Origin: Gordius sp. MW1
Taxonomy: Eukaryota > Nematomorpha > Gordioida > Gordea > Gordiidae
Reading direction: 5' to 3'
DNA length: 64,000 nt
Assembly: GCA_964036665.1 (NCBI GenBank)
Contig: OZ038530.1
Location: 16,576,001-16,640,000, forward strand
The number at the start of each line of letters is the position of its first letter. Position 1 is the first letter of the stretch. Below the pieces are notes generated by a model. The model had not been told where the DNA came from, ran no database searches, and was given only the letters and a program-made list of their open reading frames with translations. Positions 42,681 through 55,639 of the stretch are shown here, one piece after another. A program made the translations under genes and the position numbers.

Positions 42681-44613
42681 ATGGATTATTATGAACCCCT
42701 CAAGTAAATTTAAAAAGCTGAACTTGTTTAGTACATTTACATTTTTTTTGTAGAAAAACTTGGGATAAATTACCTTGTTACCCACCAGCTACAAAACGGC
42801 AAAGAATATTGTCATCCAACGAGAACTGCTATCCAGAAGTACAATCTAAAAAACAAAATAAAAATTATTACATTAAAATTTGAATTAAACAATGTGCAAT
42901 ATAAACTAATCAATTATTTATTTAATCTTCACAAAATAAGTATTTTATAAAAAAAATAAATGATTAGTTTATATTACACAATTATTAATTAAGAATTTGG
43001 GTTAATTTTAAATCTCAAGCCAAAAATCATATTGTTTAAGGCAATCACAAACTATCGAGAAGATCCACAAAATACACACAACCAAAGAAATGCCACACAA
43101 AAAATATTGCCATTCAACCCACTTCCACGATTGAGTTGGGTCGACAGCCACTTTGTAAGAGAAATTAAATTTTGAAATTAATTGCATAACTTTTTTATAT
43201 TAGTTATGGTCTCATTTGAAGGAGAAAGATGAATTGATAAACTTAAATGCAAACATCCTTAAACATCATCCTGATCTAGATCCAAACATGAGATCTATTC
43301 TTTTGGAATGGATCAGTGAAGTATACTCAAATTGAACAAACGATTAATTTTAAAATATTTTAGGTCTGCCAATCTTTAAAACTAAAACGGGTCACCTACT
43401 ATTTGAGCCAATATTATATCGACACTTATTTCGCCAGAGAAATTAACTTATCTCGCAAAATATTACAACTAATCGGAATAACCTCCCTGTTTATTGCCGC
43501 AAAAATGAATGTAAACACAGATATCAGACCCTAACTTTGATTTATGTTCTTTAATTGTTTAAGGGTGTAATACTTTAATGTGGTAAAATGTTTGCATCAG
43601 TTGTCTTGAGTAATTAAATTTTTTTTTTAATTTTAATATCGATGCCAATATAATATTATGCAATGAATTATCAACAATCCATTTTTATATTATTTTCTCC
43701 TTAATGAAGAGCCCCTTGGCTAGTATTCTCATTTATTAAATGTTATTAAACCCTCAATAAACATTTTATAAAAAAGTTTGTTTCATTTTATACTAACAAT
43801 AGGAAATCCATCCACCCTTATTAAAATCCGTGGCATACTTTACAGATGATGCTTGTGCCGAAGAAGAAATTGCTCTGCAGGAATTAATTTGCTACAAAGT
43901 AATTTAACGTAATTATAATATTCAACTTATTTAGGTATTAAATTGGGATTTAAATATAATGACGGTGATTGATTGGTTAGGACTATTTTTTCAAATATGG
44001 GGTTATAAAAAATTGCAATGTTCAAATTTTGGTTCTATACATTTCTCCCACAACACCTTCATTAAAATTGCTCAAGTATTTTTATTCAAATAACATTCTT
44101 ATGTACTTTAGATTATAGATTTATGTATGCTAGATGTTGAATCCTTAAATTTTTATTATTCACAAATAGCAGCAACATCTTTACTGTATTATCTTGATCA
44201 GGATGGAGTTTATGCAATTACAGGTATCTTAACCCCTTCTATATATTAACCATTAAGGCTATGATTATCAATCGCTTAACAAGTGCTATAATTGGATGAA
44301 CTGTTATGCAATCTTAATATTTGATAATCAATCCTTGGATTTACTTCCATTGGTTGAACTCAACCTAAATTCCTACAATGAACTATCACATTTACAAACA
44401 CATACTATTGATTTGTTAATCTATGTAATCTATTTTATTTTGGTTTTTTAAAATTAATATTAGGAACAAGGACAAGAAAGACGTAAAAAATTATTAGAAA
44501 TATATGCAAAAGAAGAGTCAAAAGCTAATACTCCTCAAAAAAGTTATTCCGATCCAACAAAATCGTTATTGACTCCGCCTTTAAGCTCAAAAAAATCAAA
44601 TTGTATTACATAA
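42681..44613 (+). CDS. CCNE: Cyclin E, ten exons
   Basis: Exons: 42681-42703, 42754-42838, 43041-43154, 43204-43320, 43364-43510, 43803-43898, 43935-44075, 44112-44223, 44258-44424 and 44464-44613. All borders are GT/AG and phases agree, giving 383 residues. Cyclin E activates CDK2 at G1/S in the nucleus. The cyclin box is seen in PRLSWVD (before the box), then MRSILLEWISEVC (from residue 103), QLIGITSLFIAAKM and EIHPP. The second fold runs through ALQELICYKVLNWDL and IIDLCMLD. The tail ends LLTPPLSSKK: T371-P-P-L-S375 has the spacing of the human Fbw7 phosphodegron (T380/S384). Introns 50, 202, 49, 43, 292, 36, 36, 34 and 39 nt. The two N-terminal exons are the least certain. Confidence 0.9.
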
Positions 44614-44743
44614 TGCAACGTTATTTAAAAATGCATTTATATTTAATAAGTTTACATATTTATTTTATAACCTGTGATGACAAACTAGTTCTGTGATATG
44701 AATTTACTATGAATGATGCCTAGTCTTATTTATAGTGCGTTTG

Positions 44744-44749
44744 AATAAA
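44744..44749 (+). promoter_or_regulatory. Probable polyadenylation signal of cyclin E
   Basis: AATAAA lies 130 bp after the cyclin E stop codon. Other AT-rich variants lie nearby. Confidence 0.4.
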
Positions 44750-47700
44750 CAAATTCATGATAATTGTGCGTCAGCTGCGACTTATAAAGTTTGACAATTC
44801 GTTTCATTTAATTTACCCACAACGTTTTAAACATATTTTATAGAGATACGTTTCTCCAAGCTGTATAAAAAATCTAAATGATTAATATCCTTATTATAAT
44901 TTTGACCAGAATAATTATATCATCTAGATTAAGCTTTAAGATACTTTTCTACAAACCTTTTAAGATAAGCATTTAAATATTTATTATAATTTTACAAAAA
45001 TGGTTTATAGTATCTTCGTGATCAAATATGTTATATCATTGATATTAGTGAGATCCCCTAAAGGTAGGGTTCTCGGTGAAGCGTAGACTTTAAGGTCATG
45101 CAACAATTAAAGTTCAAGTCCATTTTGTATGTGACCGAAATGTTCCTAAAAGGTGCAAAAGCAAAAAATCGTCAAAGGTGGGCATTTAAGTTAATAAAAA
45201 CTAGTATATTTAGAATTGGATAGTCTGAAAAATATGAATAATAACAGATGTCATTCAAGCCAAGGTGTCACAGTAATGTGTGGGAAATAACAAAAACCTC
45301 CATCGCACTAAATTTCTACATCTAAAGTCTGTCGACAAACTCAAGAAGAAGATAAAGCATGCCGTTAAAATTTTGAAAAGATTTATGATACGTGGAATCT
45401 AAGGAGTGAATATAAGTATCAGTGGATTGCTACGGTCTCCACAATGAGGTAATCAAGGAATACAAATGTATTTAAAGCGAGGTGTAGTGTTAGAGTGAAT
45501 ATATGAATTATATAAAGAAGGAATTGGTTGTGATTAAAAATGCGATTAGTTCCTTGCCTTTATCCCGCTATGATGACCATAATTCGGGGATTATAGATTT
45601 TCATGGCCTCAGCGTTGGAAATAATAATACAAGATAGGTGTTAAAGGTAAGAAAAGGCACAAATAAACGATAAATTGCAAAAAGTCAATAATATATATGC
45701 TAGTATTGTAAAGATATAACGAGAAAATAAATAGAAGATATGACTTATAGGAAATAGATTAAGAATGTAAAAAATTCACAGGAGTATAACACAAGACTAA
45801 TAACTGACACACAAAGATTATTTTATCAGACAAATATTGCTTTATATGATTCAGGTGTGTATAATAACAAAATATACATGATAGTATAACAAATTTGTAA
45901 CAAATACATGGACCACGAACCTCAGACTCGTGTGTATATTCAAACCGATCTCTCGATTCAATTAATTCAAATAAACTTGTATTTAGATAAATTGAGGACA
46001 ACTATAAAACATATGTATAAACTTTTAAGCTATATAAGGAAATGATACGTTTACAAAGCGAAGCACCAGTACAGGTGACAACGTCATAGAAAAAAATCAA
46101 ACTCAACATTATTGACACCTTGCCTTATCATAGCTTTTTACTATTTTAAAATAACCATATTTTCTCGAGTTATAAATATTGGGCAAGATCTCAAAATGAA
46201 AAAGTTAGCACGATATACCAATAGAATTAGCAAATGTATAACGTAATTACCTTAATATGTATTTATTGCTTCTTTCCTGTGATGTTCAAAGACTATTTTT
46301 AGTTTTATGCGGATATTTTAGATCACTTCTCTTTTCCCCACTTTTTAAGTTAGTTGGGTAATTGAAAAAGATAATAATTTGGAGAAGGGCCGAGGAATAA
46401 AGATTACACTTTCGTTTTTTCATTCTACATTAATGATACCCCACTTTAATCACTTCTTGTGAAAACTTTTAAGATCAACATTACTCTTATTTATAAACGA
46501 GATGTTATATCTAAAAATTGTACCAAAACCTATCTAAAGTTATTAGACATATACACAATTTAATAGTAGGAAACAATAAATAGAGAATTACTAAACACAA
46601 GAGGAGATTAAAGACAAACAAAAAATTTCGTATTAAGTATATCTCAACAACGGTTGCGAACTGCATGAAAGGCGCTCGGACCTGGCTCAAACCACAAATT
46701 TTTAAGTTATGGCATGCTAGAAACTTTTACTTAATCAAGCTTGTCCTACAATATTATTATACCTCAATCATATCTAATTTAATAATAATCATTTATTAAG
46801 TAAAGATAAAGATAGAATAATGATATATTATAGATTAGGAGAAGTAATAACTAGGGCCGGGGTGGGGAATCTATATATATGAACAAAAGAAAGATTAATT
46901 AAGTAGATAAAAACATATGGTAATTACCAACTCGAATTTTGGCTTACAATATTAAAATATATAATTATAGCAATAATACAATCTGTAGCACATGATATAC
47001 AAATTACAAATATACGTATTCACACATACAACATCTTTCATCTTAAAGAATGAATTACCAATATACAACAAACATATATTTTCTACCATGAATTATATTG
47101 AATTATATATTTTCTCGTATTTGAGATTTAGTTTATTTTATCTAATGTAACGCGTAAGAATATATTGCTCGATTGTTTAGCGTAATTATAAGAAGCGAAG
47201 GGGAAGAAATATCGGGAAAATGTTCTACGCGAGGGTATCCAACGACGGAGGAAAAATTGGTAGAACTTTCGTGTTTTTCAAGACGAAAATTAACTTATGT
47301 GTTGAACGCCGTCTTCTTCCTTTTTTTATGTTGTAGTAGAGGGAGGGGTTGAGGCGGGAAAGGCAATGTTAAGTGTTCAAAACTGACATATCGCAGCTTC
47401 AAATATTAACTTATTTGTTGAAGCTGTCTTTTTTATGTTGTCGTAGAGGGAAGGGTGTAGGCGGGAAGGGCAAGGTTAAGTGTTGAGATCTGACATATCA
47501 CAACTTCCGATAAATCGCAGACGACTTTGTTTATGAACTGTCAACGTCAATAACTCGTATATAACATATTGTTTAAAATTTTTAAGATAATGCATTGTGT
47601 AAAAAACGTCCTTGTTGCATCCTTGTAATCAAATAATCAAATTTTATCATATGGCATAAATAAATTTTGTTAAAGAGAATGTTTTAAAGTAGAGGTGGTT

Positions 47701-49393
47701 TGTTTTTACCTGCAATATGTTAAAATGACGATGCCAAATGGTGAAATGCTTTAACCTACTTGTGGATCAGGTAAATCCTGCAAATTCCAATTTTGTCAAC
47801 ACAGACCCTAACCTTTTAATATCAACTCAAAAATCACGTTTTTTGCTAAGGATGAGGTAGGAGAAACATAATGTATTTATAAGATAAAAATGGATGATGT
47901 AATGACTTCCTAAAATAAAAAATATTCTTAGATTTAATAATATTATTCGTTGTATAAAAGCGGTGAGGTTGGAATGATAAAATGAGTAAAGGGAAATAGC
48001 ACTCGATATTTGGGGCAAATATAGCCCACTATCAGGAAAAAAAGTGGAGATAAAATCACCTATAAAAATAAAAAGTAAAGTCAGCCAACGGTAAGGTAAC
48101 AAAGACTGCTTAAAATCTTTGGTGAGGGTCATGGGATCATAATCAAGATTTGAGAGGCAGACAAGTCAATGCACGTGAAATTACATTTTAAAAAGACATT
48201 TCCTCTATGACGCATTGGACCTTGAAGGGAATGTACCGACGGTTTGAGCATTACGGGGTTCTAAGTTAATTTAGGAGCTCTGACTGGGTGATGGCGGTGA
48301 CTTTTCAGTGTCTCAAATGCTTAAATTTTGTGAAGTCCTCCTTCATCAACCTTGCTCGGAGACGCCTCTAGTCATACATGTCGAGATTTGTAAAGCCCAG
48401 ATGTGAGGTGTAATGTCATTTAGTATTGTGACTCGAAAGGAAAAAAGCAACAGAGCCGGAAACCCGGCAGCTCTTGATCCTGATTTGTGAAAGCGATAGA
48501 AAGAGAGCTAAGAATAGCTATTATGGGGATGGAAATTAATAAATAAAACAAATACAGATGTATATTGTTTTATCTATAACGTGTGTGTCTTTCTACCCAT
48601 TTGTTCACTTTACTCCTTTTTTTGTGTTTCATCTTTACTTGTATTTTTGTTTCTTAACAATGGGCCCCTGTGGCTAGAGATGTTAAAGCGCTCGAGATGG
48701 TGCTCAACACTGTCAATAGGCACATATTTCTTACCATTCCCCTATAGTATTACGAGCACATGCGGCGTAATAACTCGGTTACAGCACTGACAGATTAAAG
48801 CTGCTTATGGCTGCTGGTTTAGTAAGATATAAACTAACTTGGCATCGAGCAGAGTTTCTTGATATAAACCGTAGAATCGAGCAGGGTTGTTTTAAATTAA
48901 ACATGGTTTTCAGCAAATTTCATTATAGCATACTAGCAGGTAGCTGGCATATAATGCTAATATTCTCATGATTTTATTTTACATATAAGTTACTTAATAT
49001 TAATTGAAACCATAAAGCAATCGATTAAAGTGTAAAATTATTATAAATAAAAAAATTTATTTTTTTGGTTTAACTTTGGTGACATTAGTCATAATTGTCA
49101 TTTTTAGAGCTAAACAAAAAGTTCAAACGAAACCTCGTGGGCTAGGGTGTCATAAAATTAATAAAAATGAAAAAGATGTTTTGCGGTTTTACCATCATGA
49201 CAATTGTCATGATTGCTATTTTTAGAGTTCAACTAGGTTTAAGTGTTTAAAAGACCTCGACTGTTTGCTCTGAACACTTAACTTAGCCTTTGGCTGAGGG
49301 GTTAACACACACCTAAGTTTTTCCTATCACTAATCCCAGTAAAAAAACTAGGGTAGCTTGTGCCATTTTCTGACCAAATATATGTATTCTGAT
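44750..49393. other. Gene-poor stretch with minor repeats
   Basis: No exon is supported. Open frames at 45759-46001 and 47827-48132 (- strand) and 48581-48790 (+) show no domain and no splice context. A ~110-bp tandem duplication at 47300-47515 is listed separately. Confidence 0.45.
47300..47515. repeat. Two-copy tandem duplication, ~110 bp
   Basis: The block TTTTTTATGTTG-CGTAGAGGGA-GGG-GGCGGGAA-GGCAA-GTTAAGTGTT then TGACATATC-CA-CTTC occurs twice in a row, at about 47310-47402 and 47425-47508, with a few differences. Confidence 0.65.
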
Positions 49394-50298
49394 CAGAGCC
49401 GTGCAAAATAAAATTTATTCGGCCCGAGCGCGTGAATTCCTTTTTACTCAGGCCCGAGCCCTAGCCTAGCCCGGCTTTTTTGAAGTGTAAATTTATAAAA
49501 AAAAATTACTTATTCAAAATAAAATGATTGTCTCCTCAAAATGGCCTATTCAACAACGGAATTAGTAAAAATTTTTAACAAACCAAATTTATAAAACCTC
49601 CTCGCAAGAGATCAGCCATAGGACGTCGTACACGAGATGCGGATCGAAAGCGGGATATAGTTGAAGGAAAATCATTTGAAAAAACTGAGATCAGCAATAG
49701 GAACTGGATGCATATGAATGATCTGGCACCATGAAGTCATAATTTAAATCGAGCTCTACATCGATTAAAAAAATAAAAATTTTATCTACATAGTCCTCTG
49801 ACCATAATATTAGTTAATCTTTAATAGCTCCAATTTTTCGCATTTTACTTTATTTGTACTTTTTTAATATTAACAAAAAACAAAAATTTAAATGATAATT
49901 TTAGTAAATACTATAGAAAATCATTTAATTTTAGATAGTAGTCTGAGAAATTATATTAGTTTAAAAATTATATGCAATCTAATAATACCTAAGGATATTA
50001 AAAAAATAGAAATCTTATTATTTATGAAATGTTTTTTTTTATCAAAAGATGGTTTAAAATATATAAATAACCTGCATTGACAATAAAATAAAAATTATTT
50101 TTTTGCAATAGTAATTGTCTGATAGCACTATTATAAATTTCCGAGGGATGCTAGCTTTAAGTTCTTTATGAAAAATTGGATTTGGTAAAATTTTTGCTAG
50201 ATTTTGCCTCGGGGCGAGCTCGGGCCTGATGCCCAGCCCGAGGCCCGATTAAATTTTAATTTTTGGCCCGAGCTTTGGACGGCCCGAGCAGGGCTCTA
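49394..50298. mobile_element. hAT-like element, 905 bp, GGCCCGAGC subterminal repeats
   Basis: The left end CAGAGCCGTGC and right end GCAGGGCTCTA are near-inverse. The flanks ATTCTGAT and ATTATGAT (49386-49393, 50299-50306) match at 7 of 8 bases. GGCCCGAGC repeats sit inside both ends. A 62-codon AT-rich frame inside (49892-50080) shows no recognised domain. Confidence 0.65.
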
Positions 50299-50599
50299 AT
50301 TATGATATTCTCCATTTTCCTATACATAGTGAAATATGAGGGGGAGGGTCTAGGCTAACATGAATAAATTTAATTATAATAGAAGCAGTAAAACCTTGTA
50401 GAATAATCAATGATCTATAAGATTTTATAACTATTGAAAAAAATGGAGATGGATTATAGCCTAAAAACGTTAAAGTGCCATTTAAAACACCTTCAACCTC
50501 ATTTATTTCAAAATCTAAAGGCTTTGAAATAAAAGCCTATAATGGTTTAGCATAAATTCGATCATAATTATTTAGATAATGGGATGTAATTTGTAGACA

Positions 50600-52265
50600 G
50601 ACCGATAAAATTTGTCAAATATTTTATACTACATGTATCTAAACAATCATTAAAATAGCAAAAACGAAAGGGTTGACTTTTCAAGTGCAAGGAGGTCATG
50701 GAAAAGTGTAATTATACAGATGATGGGATGGAATTAAGTCAATATATGTAGATCGGTGATGTCACATATTTTCTACTGTCTGTTATATCATATAAACGAT
50801 GTCGGAACTCTTAAAATAGTCAAAATCAGAAGGGTTGACTATTCAAATGGAAGGAGTTCATGGAAAAGTGGACAGGATATTACAAGAAACTTATGGAAAT
50901 TGCTAATGATAAAGATTTTCCTTCCGAAATTGAAACAAAAATAAGTATGGTCAAACTCTTTCAGGAGGACGAAGTTAGAACACAAAAAAAGAAAACCTAA
51001 TGGCCCAGGCTTAATTCCAATGGAAACATGTCGGATGCCGAGAATAAGAAGTCACGACAATTACAAACCATTTTAACAAGAAGTTGGTAGAAGAGGGAAA
51101 TCCTAATCAATAAAGGAAAACTAGATTATACCCTTTCTCAAAAGTAAAAGAGATCCGCAGGTGTGTGGCAATTATAGAGGCATTAAGCTAACTTGCCACT
51201 TCTTGAACTCATGGAAAGAGGAACTTAATAACACTGAAAACGAGGTGGAAATACCGGTTAACCAATTTAGATTTGAGTGCTACAAATCCACAATCGACCC
51301 GATCTTCGTACTACGACAAATCATGAATGAATAAGGGGAAAAGGTGTTTTTGATTTTAAGAAAATTTATGAGACCGTCCCTGGCAATTTAATACGGTGGT
51401 GCTTGAGAAAACGAAATATTCCTGACGTATATGTATGGCTTATAAAATATTTGTGAAGCCAGAAACTGTGTTAGAGCAACAATTGGGACACTTTTTACCA
51501 TTTCATGCTGAAATTGAATTACATCAAGAATGTGCTCTAAGTCTCTTTTTATTCAACATAATTATGATCACAATAACGAGATACATTTAGAGCCATCTCC
51601 TTGGTCTATGCTCTATGCCAATGATATAGTAATAAGAGACGAATGAGGAAGTATTTGAAGAACCCGTAAACTGGTCAAAGCATATAGCTGGAAATGGCTT
51701 AAAGTTCAATAATTGAAAAAACGGTATACAATGGATAAAATTACAAGCACCCCATCGCTAGATGACTATTTAGAGTAACCAAAATTATACGGGTTTACAT
51801 ACTTGGGCTCGATGCTACATCAAGAGGGAGGGTGCGCAAAATAAGTGAATGCATGAAATAAAATTGATGGCTTAAATGGCGAACTATCTCAGCTTTAATG
51901 TGCGACAAAAAATACATATTTAAATAAAGCTTACAAATTCATGACCGGTGTTTCTCTATGAAAGTGAAACATGGCACTAAACGTCATGGAAGAAAAGTTA
52001 TCATATGTTACAGAGATAGAATGATAAGATCGAGATTCGGGTATACTAAGCTCGCCCATATGGCTAGATTCTCACAAAAATGAGCATTTTACGTATATCG
52101 TACTTGATTAACATAATCGGGTGGTATGGACTTATACTAAATTGATAAAAAAGTAAATCAAATTGTACTGGACCTGGGGGAACTGGGGAAGACATGAAGA
52201 CGACGGCGGCATAGATATATGGAAAGGGCAAGAGTACAAAGTTATGAATATTAAGGAGATAAATT
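50600..52265 (+). mobile_element. Decayed RTE-type LINE, + strand
   Basis: Pieces of reverse transcriptase are readable in order: CGNYRGIKLTCHFL-like near 51160-51200, NQFRFECYKSTIDPIFVLRQ near 51260-51325, motif A remnants near 51345-51380, YANDIV near 51610 (usual form YADDIV), and FTYLGSMLHQEGG near 51790-51830. Frames shift and stop often, so it is dead. At 50640-50880 a ~160-bp segment with GGGTTGACT and GGTCATGGAAAAGTG is duplicated. Confidence 0.8.
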
Positions 52266-53794
52266 AAATGAAAAAGAAAGTCTTATATATATGAATTGCT
52301 TCTAATATAAGTCGATAGCTGAATGGGAACCACTACTTATATAGTAATACAATTTTTAACTCCTTAAATATTTTATCCAATTTAGTTTTTTATTCTAAAA
52401 AGTCACCTAATATTACATATCAGTACAGACCATGTCATGCTTTCAGGAGTGCCGCAATTAAATTAAAAGAACACTCTAATTAGCGCCATTTTTAAGCAAT
52501 TTTAATTAGAGACTGATTTGACTATATATATCCCGATCTTTTTTAGCATGTAACTCGAAAATGATAACAGACATATAACGTTTTGGCTCTTATTAGAGCT
52601 CACTAGTCACACTCTAAGCGAGATAGGTATATATAAGGCTAAAATTAGATTTAACCCATTCTTTTGGTGGTTTAGGAATAACCCTCATAAAATATTTTTT
52701 TTCATTATATTAGAAATTAAGTAATAAATTGCGGGTTTTTGATAATAATCAGAAGAAGACAATAATTTCTTCAACTTTCATTGTTATAAATAAGAAATAT
52801 TTAGTCTATGTAATGACGTAGAATTTGATTGTTATATTCAGTGACGTAAATGCCCGGTAAAAATATGAAATTTTTTTGATTAATAACTAAATTAAATGGG
52901 TTAAAATTAAAGACTTAAGACACTTATAAAAACCTAGAAACATAATATATATACATTTAATTTTCTTGATTTAATTTTTGACAAAATGCATTGTAAAATT
53001 TTCGCATATGATTGTGAAAATTGCTATGGAAAAAAACTTGTTTGAACATTTATTTCTTGTTAAAACACCAGACCGCCCCAGGAAGTAGATAACTAAGGGA
53101 TTATTATAATGTTCCTCGTTCTATATAATTTGAAAAAAATAATATTAATACTTTTATCATATTTGTCTAAAATTTTCTGCTAGAATCATATTAATACTTT
53201 TATCATTTATCATATTTGTCTAAAGTTTCTGCTAGAACCCATCACGGTTTGATAACTAAATTGCCTGCCAAGGCCAGCCAAAACCCTTTCATTGCCCAAT
53301 TCACTAATGCTGTCCGAACAGCCGTGCTCAAAATGACGATTTTAAATTTCAAGAATTAATTTTGTGTTATTTTCCAAAATTTTTGATCTAATTCAAGTTT
53401 TTTTCATAAATAGAAAGGTGACAAAAAAATAGTAAACTATATAAAAAATCTCATTAAGGTGCCCGCCTAAGCCTACTTGAAAATCTCAATTTAGAAAGTT
53501 AGCCTGCCCGACCCCTTAGCCGAGTGGGCCCAGCAGCGAGCCCAACTTTTTAGTTGTTTAATTTTTATTTTTAATTACAATGAAAATGTAAAAAATATTT
53601 TTGCCAGCTTCCACCCTCGAGAAAATCATGGCTACGCGCCTGGTTAATTTTAATTTATTACATCATATTTAAGTGAAAAATGTATAAGAAATATATTGTA
53701 AGATGAGATATTTAAATATTTTAACAAGATTAATGACAAATAGAAGCTCTAAATTACGAAATTCTAAAATTTCTAAGGATGATAATAAAAATAT
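52266..53794. other. Gene-free spacer with GC-rich repeat patches
   Basis: No exon recognised. Around 53260-53540 are short GC-rich motifs (GCCTGCCCGACCCC, GGGCCCAGC) that resemble the hAT-like subterminal repeats elsewhere, without clear borders. Confidence 0.4.
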
Positions 53795-53802
53795 GGTTTT
53801 AC

Positions 53803-54263
53803 CATAGACTACATAGACTGCTCATGTCATATATTCCATATGGCAAATTGTGTGTGAAATTTGCCGCCATTTTGATGAACAATACCGTCCTATATCACAT
53901 AATGGCGTTTTGCGCTCTGCCGTTTTTTTCGAACAGGGGAGGTAAAGAAAAAAGGTTTTGATTCCATAAATAAGTAAGATATTACTTAAGATATGATATT
54001 TTTTAAAAATTTATTATTGACACATTTCATAAAAATTAAAAATGTAAAAACTGTAATGTTATTAAAATTTTTTAAAAATATCATATATTTAGTAATATCT
54101 TACTTATTTATGGAATCAAAACCTTTTTTCTTTACCTCTCCTGTTCGAAAAAAACGGCAGAGCGCAAAACGCCATTATGTGATATAGGACGGTATTGTTC
54201 ATCAAAATGGCGGAAAAAAACACACACATTTTATACCGTGATGAGCAGTCTATGTAGTCTATG
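53803..54263. mobile_element. CATAGAC-family TIR MITE, 461 bp
   Basis: The TIRs CATAGACTACATAGACTGCT and inverse are intact. The 8-bp target duplication GGTTTTAC is perfect (53795-53802, 54264-54271). The two halves are largely complementary, so the element folds into a hairpin. It shares ends with 22846-24142. Apparent frames across it (GKLCVKFAAILMNNTVLYHI) occur in both orientations because of the palindrome and are not genes. Confidence 0.9.
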
Positions 54264-54346
54264 GGTTTTACTACATTATATAAAAATTCAGGATGAAGAT
54301 TTGCAATACGAAGAGGCATTAGAGTGGATTACATTTTTACGACTAA

Positions 54347-54620
54347 GGGCTTGTCTTAATATCGGATTCAGATTCAAATGGCGCGAATATATTTTTATCA
54401 AATATCCGATTCAATTTCATGTGTCAAACTCGGTTGTAATATTAATAATATTTTGTTTTTTGATAGTTAAAAACGTTTTTTTGTTTATTTCAACTCTTGA
54501 GATTAATCGCTGTTATGTTAGCCGTCTGAAATGTAAATCTGCTGTGAATTAGAAGTTAAGACACGGCTATGTTATAACCCGTACAACGATTTTTGCTGCG
54601 CAGCAAAATCCGATATGCCC
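54347..54620. mobile_element. Tourist-like (PIF/Harbinger) MITE, 274 bp
   Basis: Inverse copy of 3329-3593. Ends are GGGCTTGTCTTAATATCGG and CCGATATGCCC. TAA flanks it on both sides (54344-54346, 54621-54623). Shared internal blocks include GATTAATCGCTGTTATGTTA and TTTTTGCTGCGCAGCAAAAT. Confidence 0.85.
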
Positions 54621-54623
54621 TAA

Positions 54624-55630
54624 GGAATACAACTGCTTTAAAAAATTTATTATTTTGTTTGCATTTAAAATCTAGATTCATATCGTGTCTTCAAGATCTC
54701 CTCCCAAAAAGTCAACAAAATTTGTCATATGCTGCCTAAATCTACATCTTCCTCTCCATGCTATAAGTACAATTATTTTTCAAGATTTTTGACGCAGATT
54801 TTAAATTAAGCCGCAATACTGGCTCTCGTATGAAAAGTGTAATCTTACTACATTTTCAGATCAGGCGCAAAGCAGCTCTGTTCCATTTCCACGTAATTTA
54901 CGAGTTGTGATAAATTATAATTTATAAAGTGATATACAAGAATTGCCGCATGATCCTCCTAGTAATGTTTGGAAGGTTTTGTTGAAACGGAATAGGTTAG
55001 GTTAAAATTTTTTAAAAACTTTGATGTCTTTAAACGTTAACTTATGCATTGAGGTTAAATCTTGAAGTCATAATTATATACTAGCCTAAAGCTTAGGCTT
55101 GAGCGTTAAATTATCATAAACGCTATAAGGTTCGATAATTAACTTTTATGTGATCTTGACAACGGCTTAATCATTTAGCATAATCTGGGTGATTAAAAGG
55201 TTAGGCGACCTAAATTAACTATTTATAAACAAAAGAATTTCACCTTAAATATGGTTTATAAAACTTTATCATATACTTTTTTTACATATATAATTTAAAA
55301 ACATATATCAAATAAAATAACTATTTCTTCATGCCAAAACCTTGGTCTCGAGTCAGACCCCAACGTTCGGGTCTAAAATATAAACAAACACAAGATAAAA
55401 TTTGCGCTGCACATAGCCAAACAAACACGACATTTAATTAGCCTCGAAGAACGTATAGCAATTGACGATCAGATATAACCCCTTTGTGAAGTTAAGTTGA
55501 ACGCGAAAATGGATGGGAACGCGAAGGTAATCATGGACTTATAGGGGGCGTCCAAGAACCTCATTTGACACATAAAGCACCTCTCTACCATACAACCACA
55601 GTAAACGCGGCAAAATCGACTCAAAGGCTG
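54624..55630. other. Spacer before the tandem array
   Basis: No supported exon. A CTAGATTCATATCG-like piece near 54673 recalls the Harbinger-like family. Confidence 0.35.
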
Positions 55631-55639
55631 TTTTTTATC

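Noticed and set aside
48581-48790. 69-codon + strand frame with hydrophobic start
   Set aside because: No splice context, domain or repeat match; typical of chance frames in this composition.
53779-54319. Open frames with GKLCVKFAAILMNNTVLYHI on both strands, also at 22816-23004
   Set aside because: They are mirror images produced by the palindromic CATAGAC-family MITE, not a gene family.
54238-54552. 104-codon frame with KNVFLFISTLEINRCYV, and its match at 3264-3494
   Set aside because: Both fall in copies of the same Harbinger-like MITE in opposite orientation.
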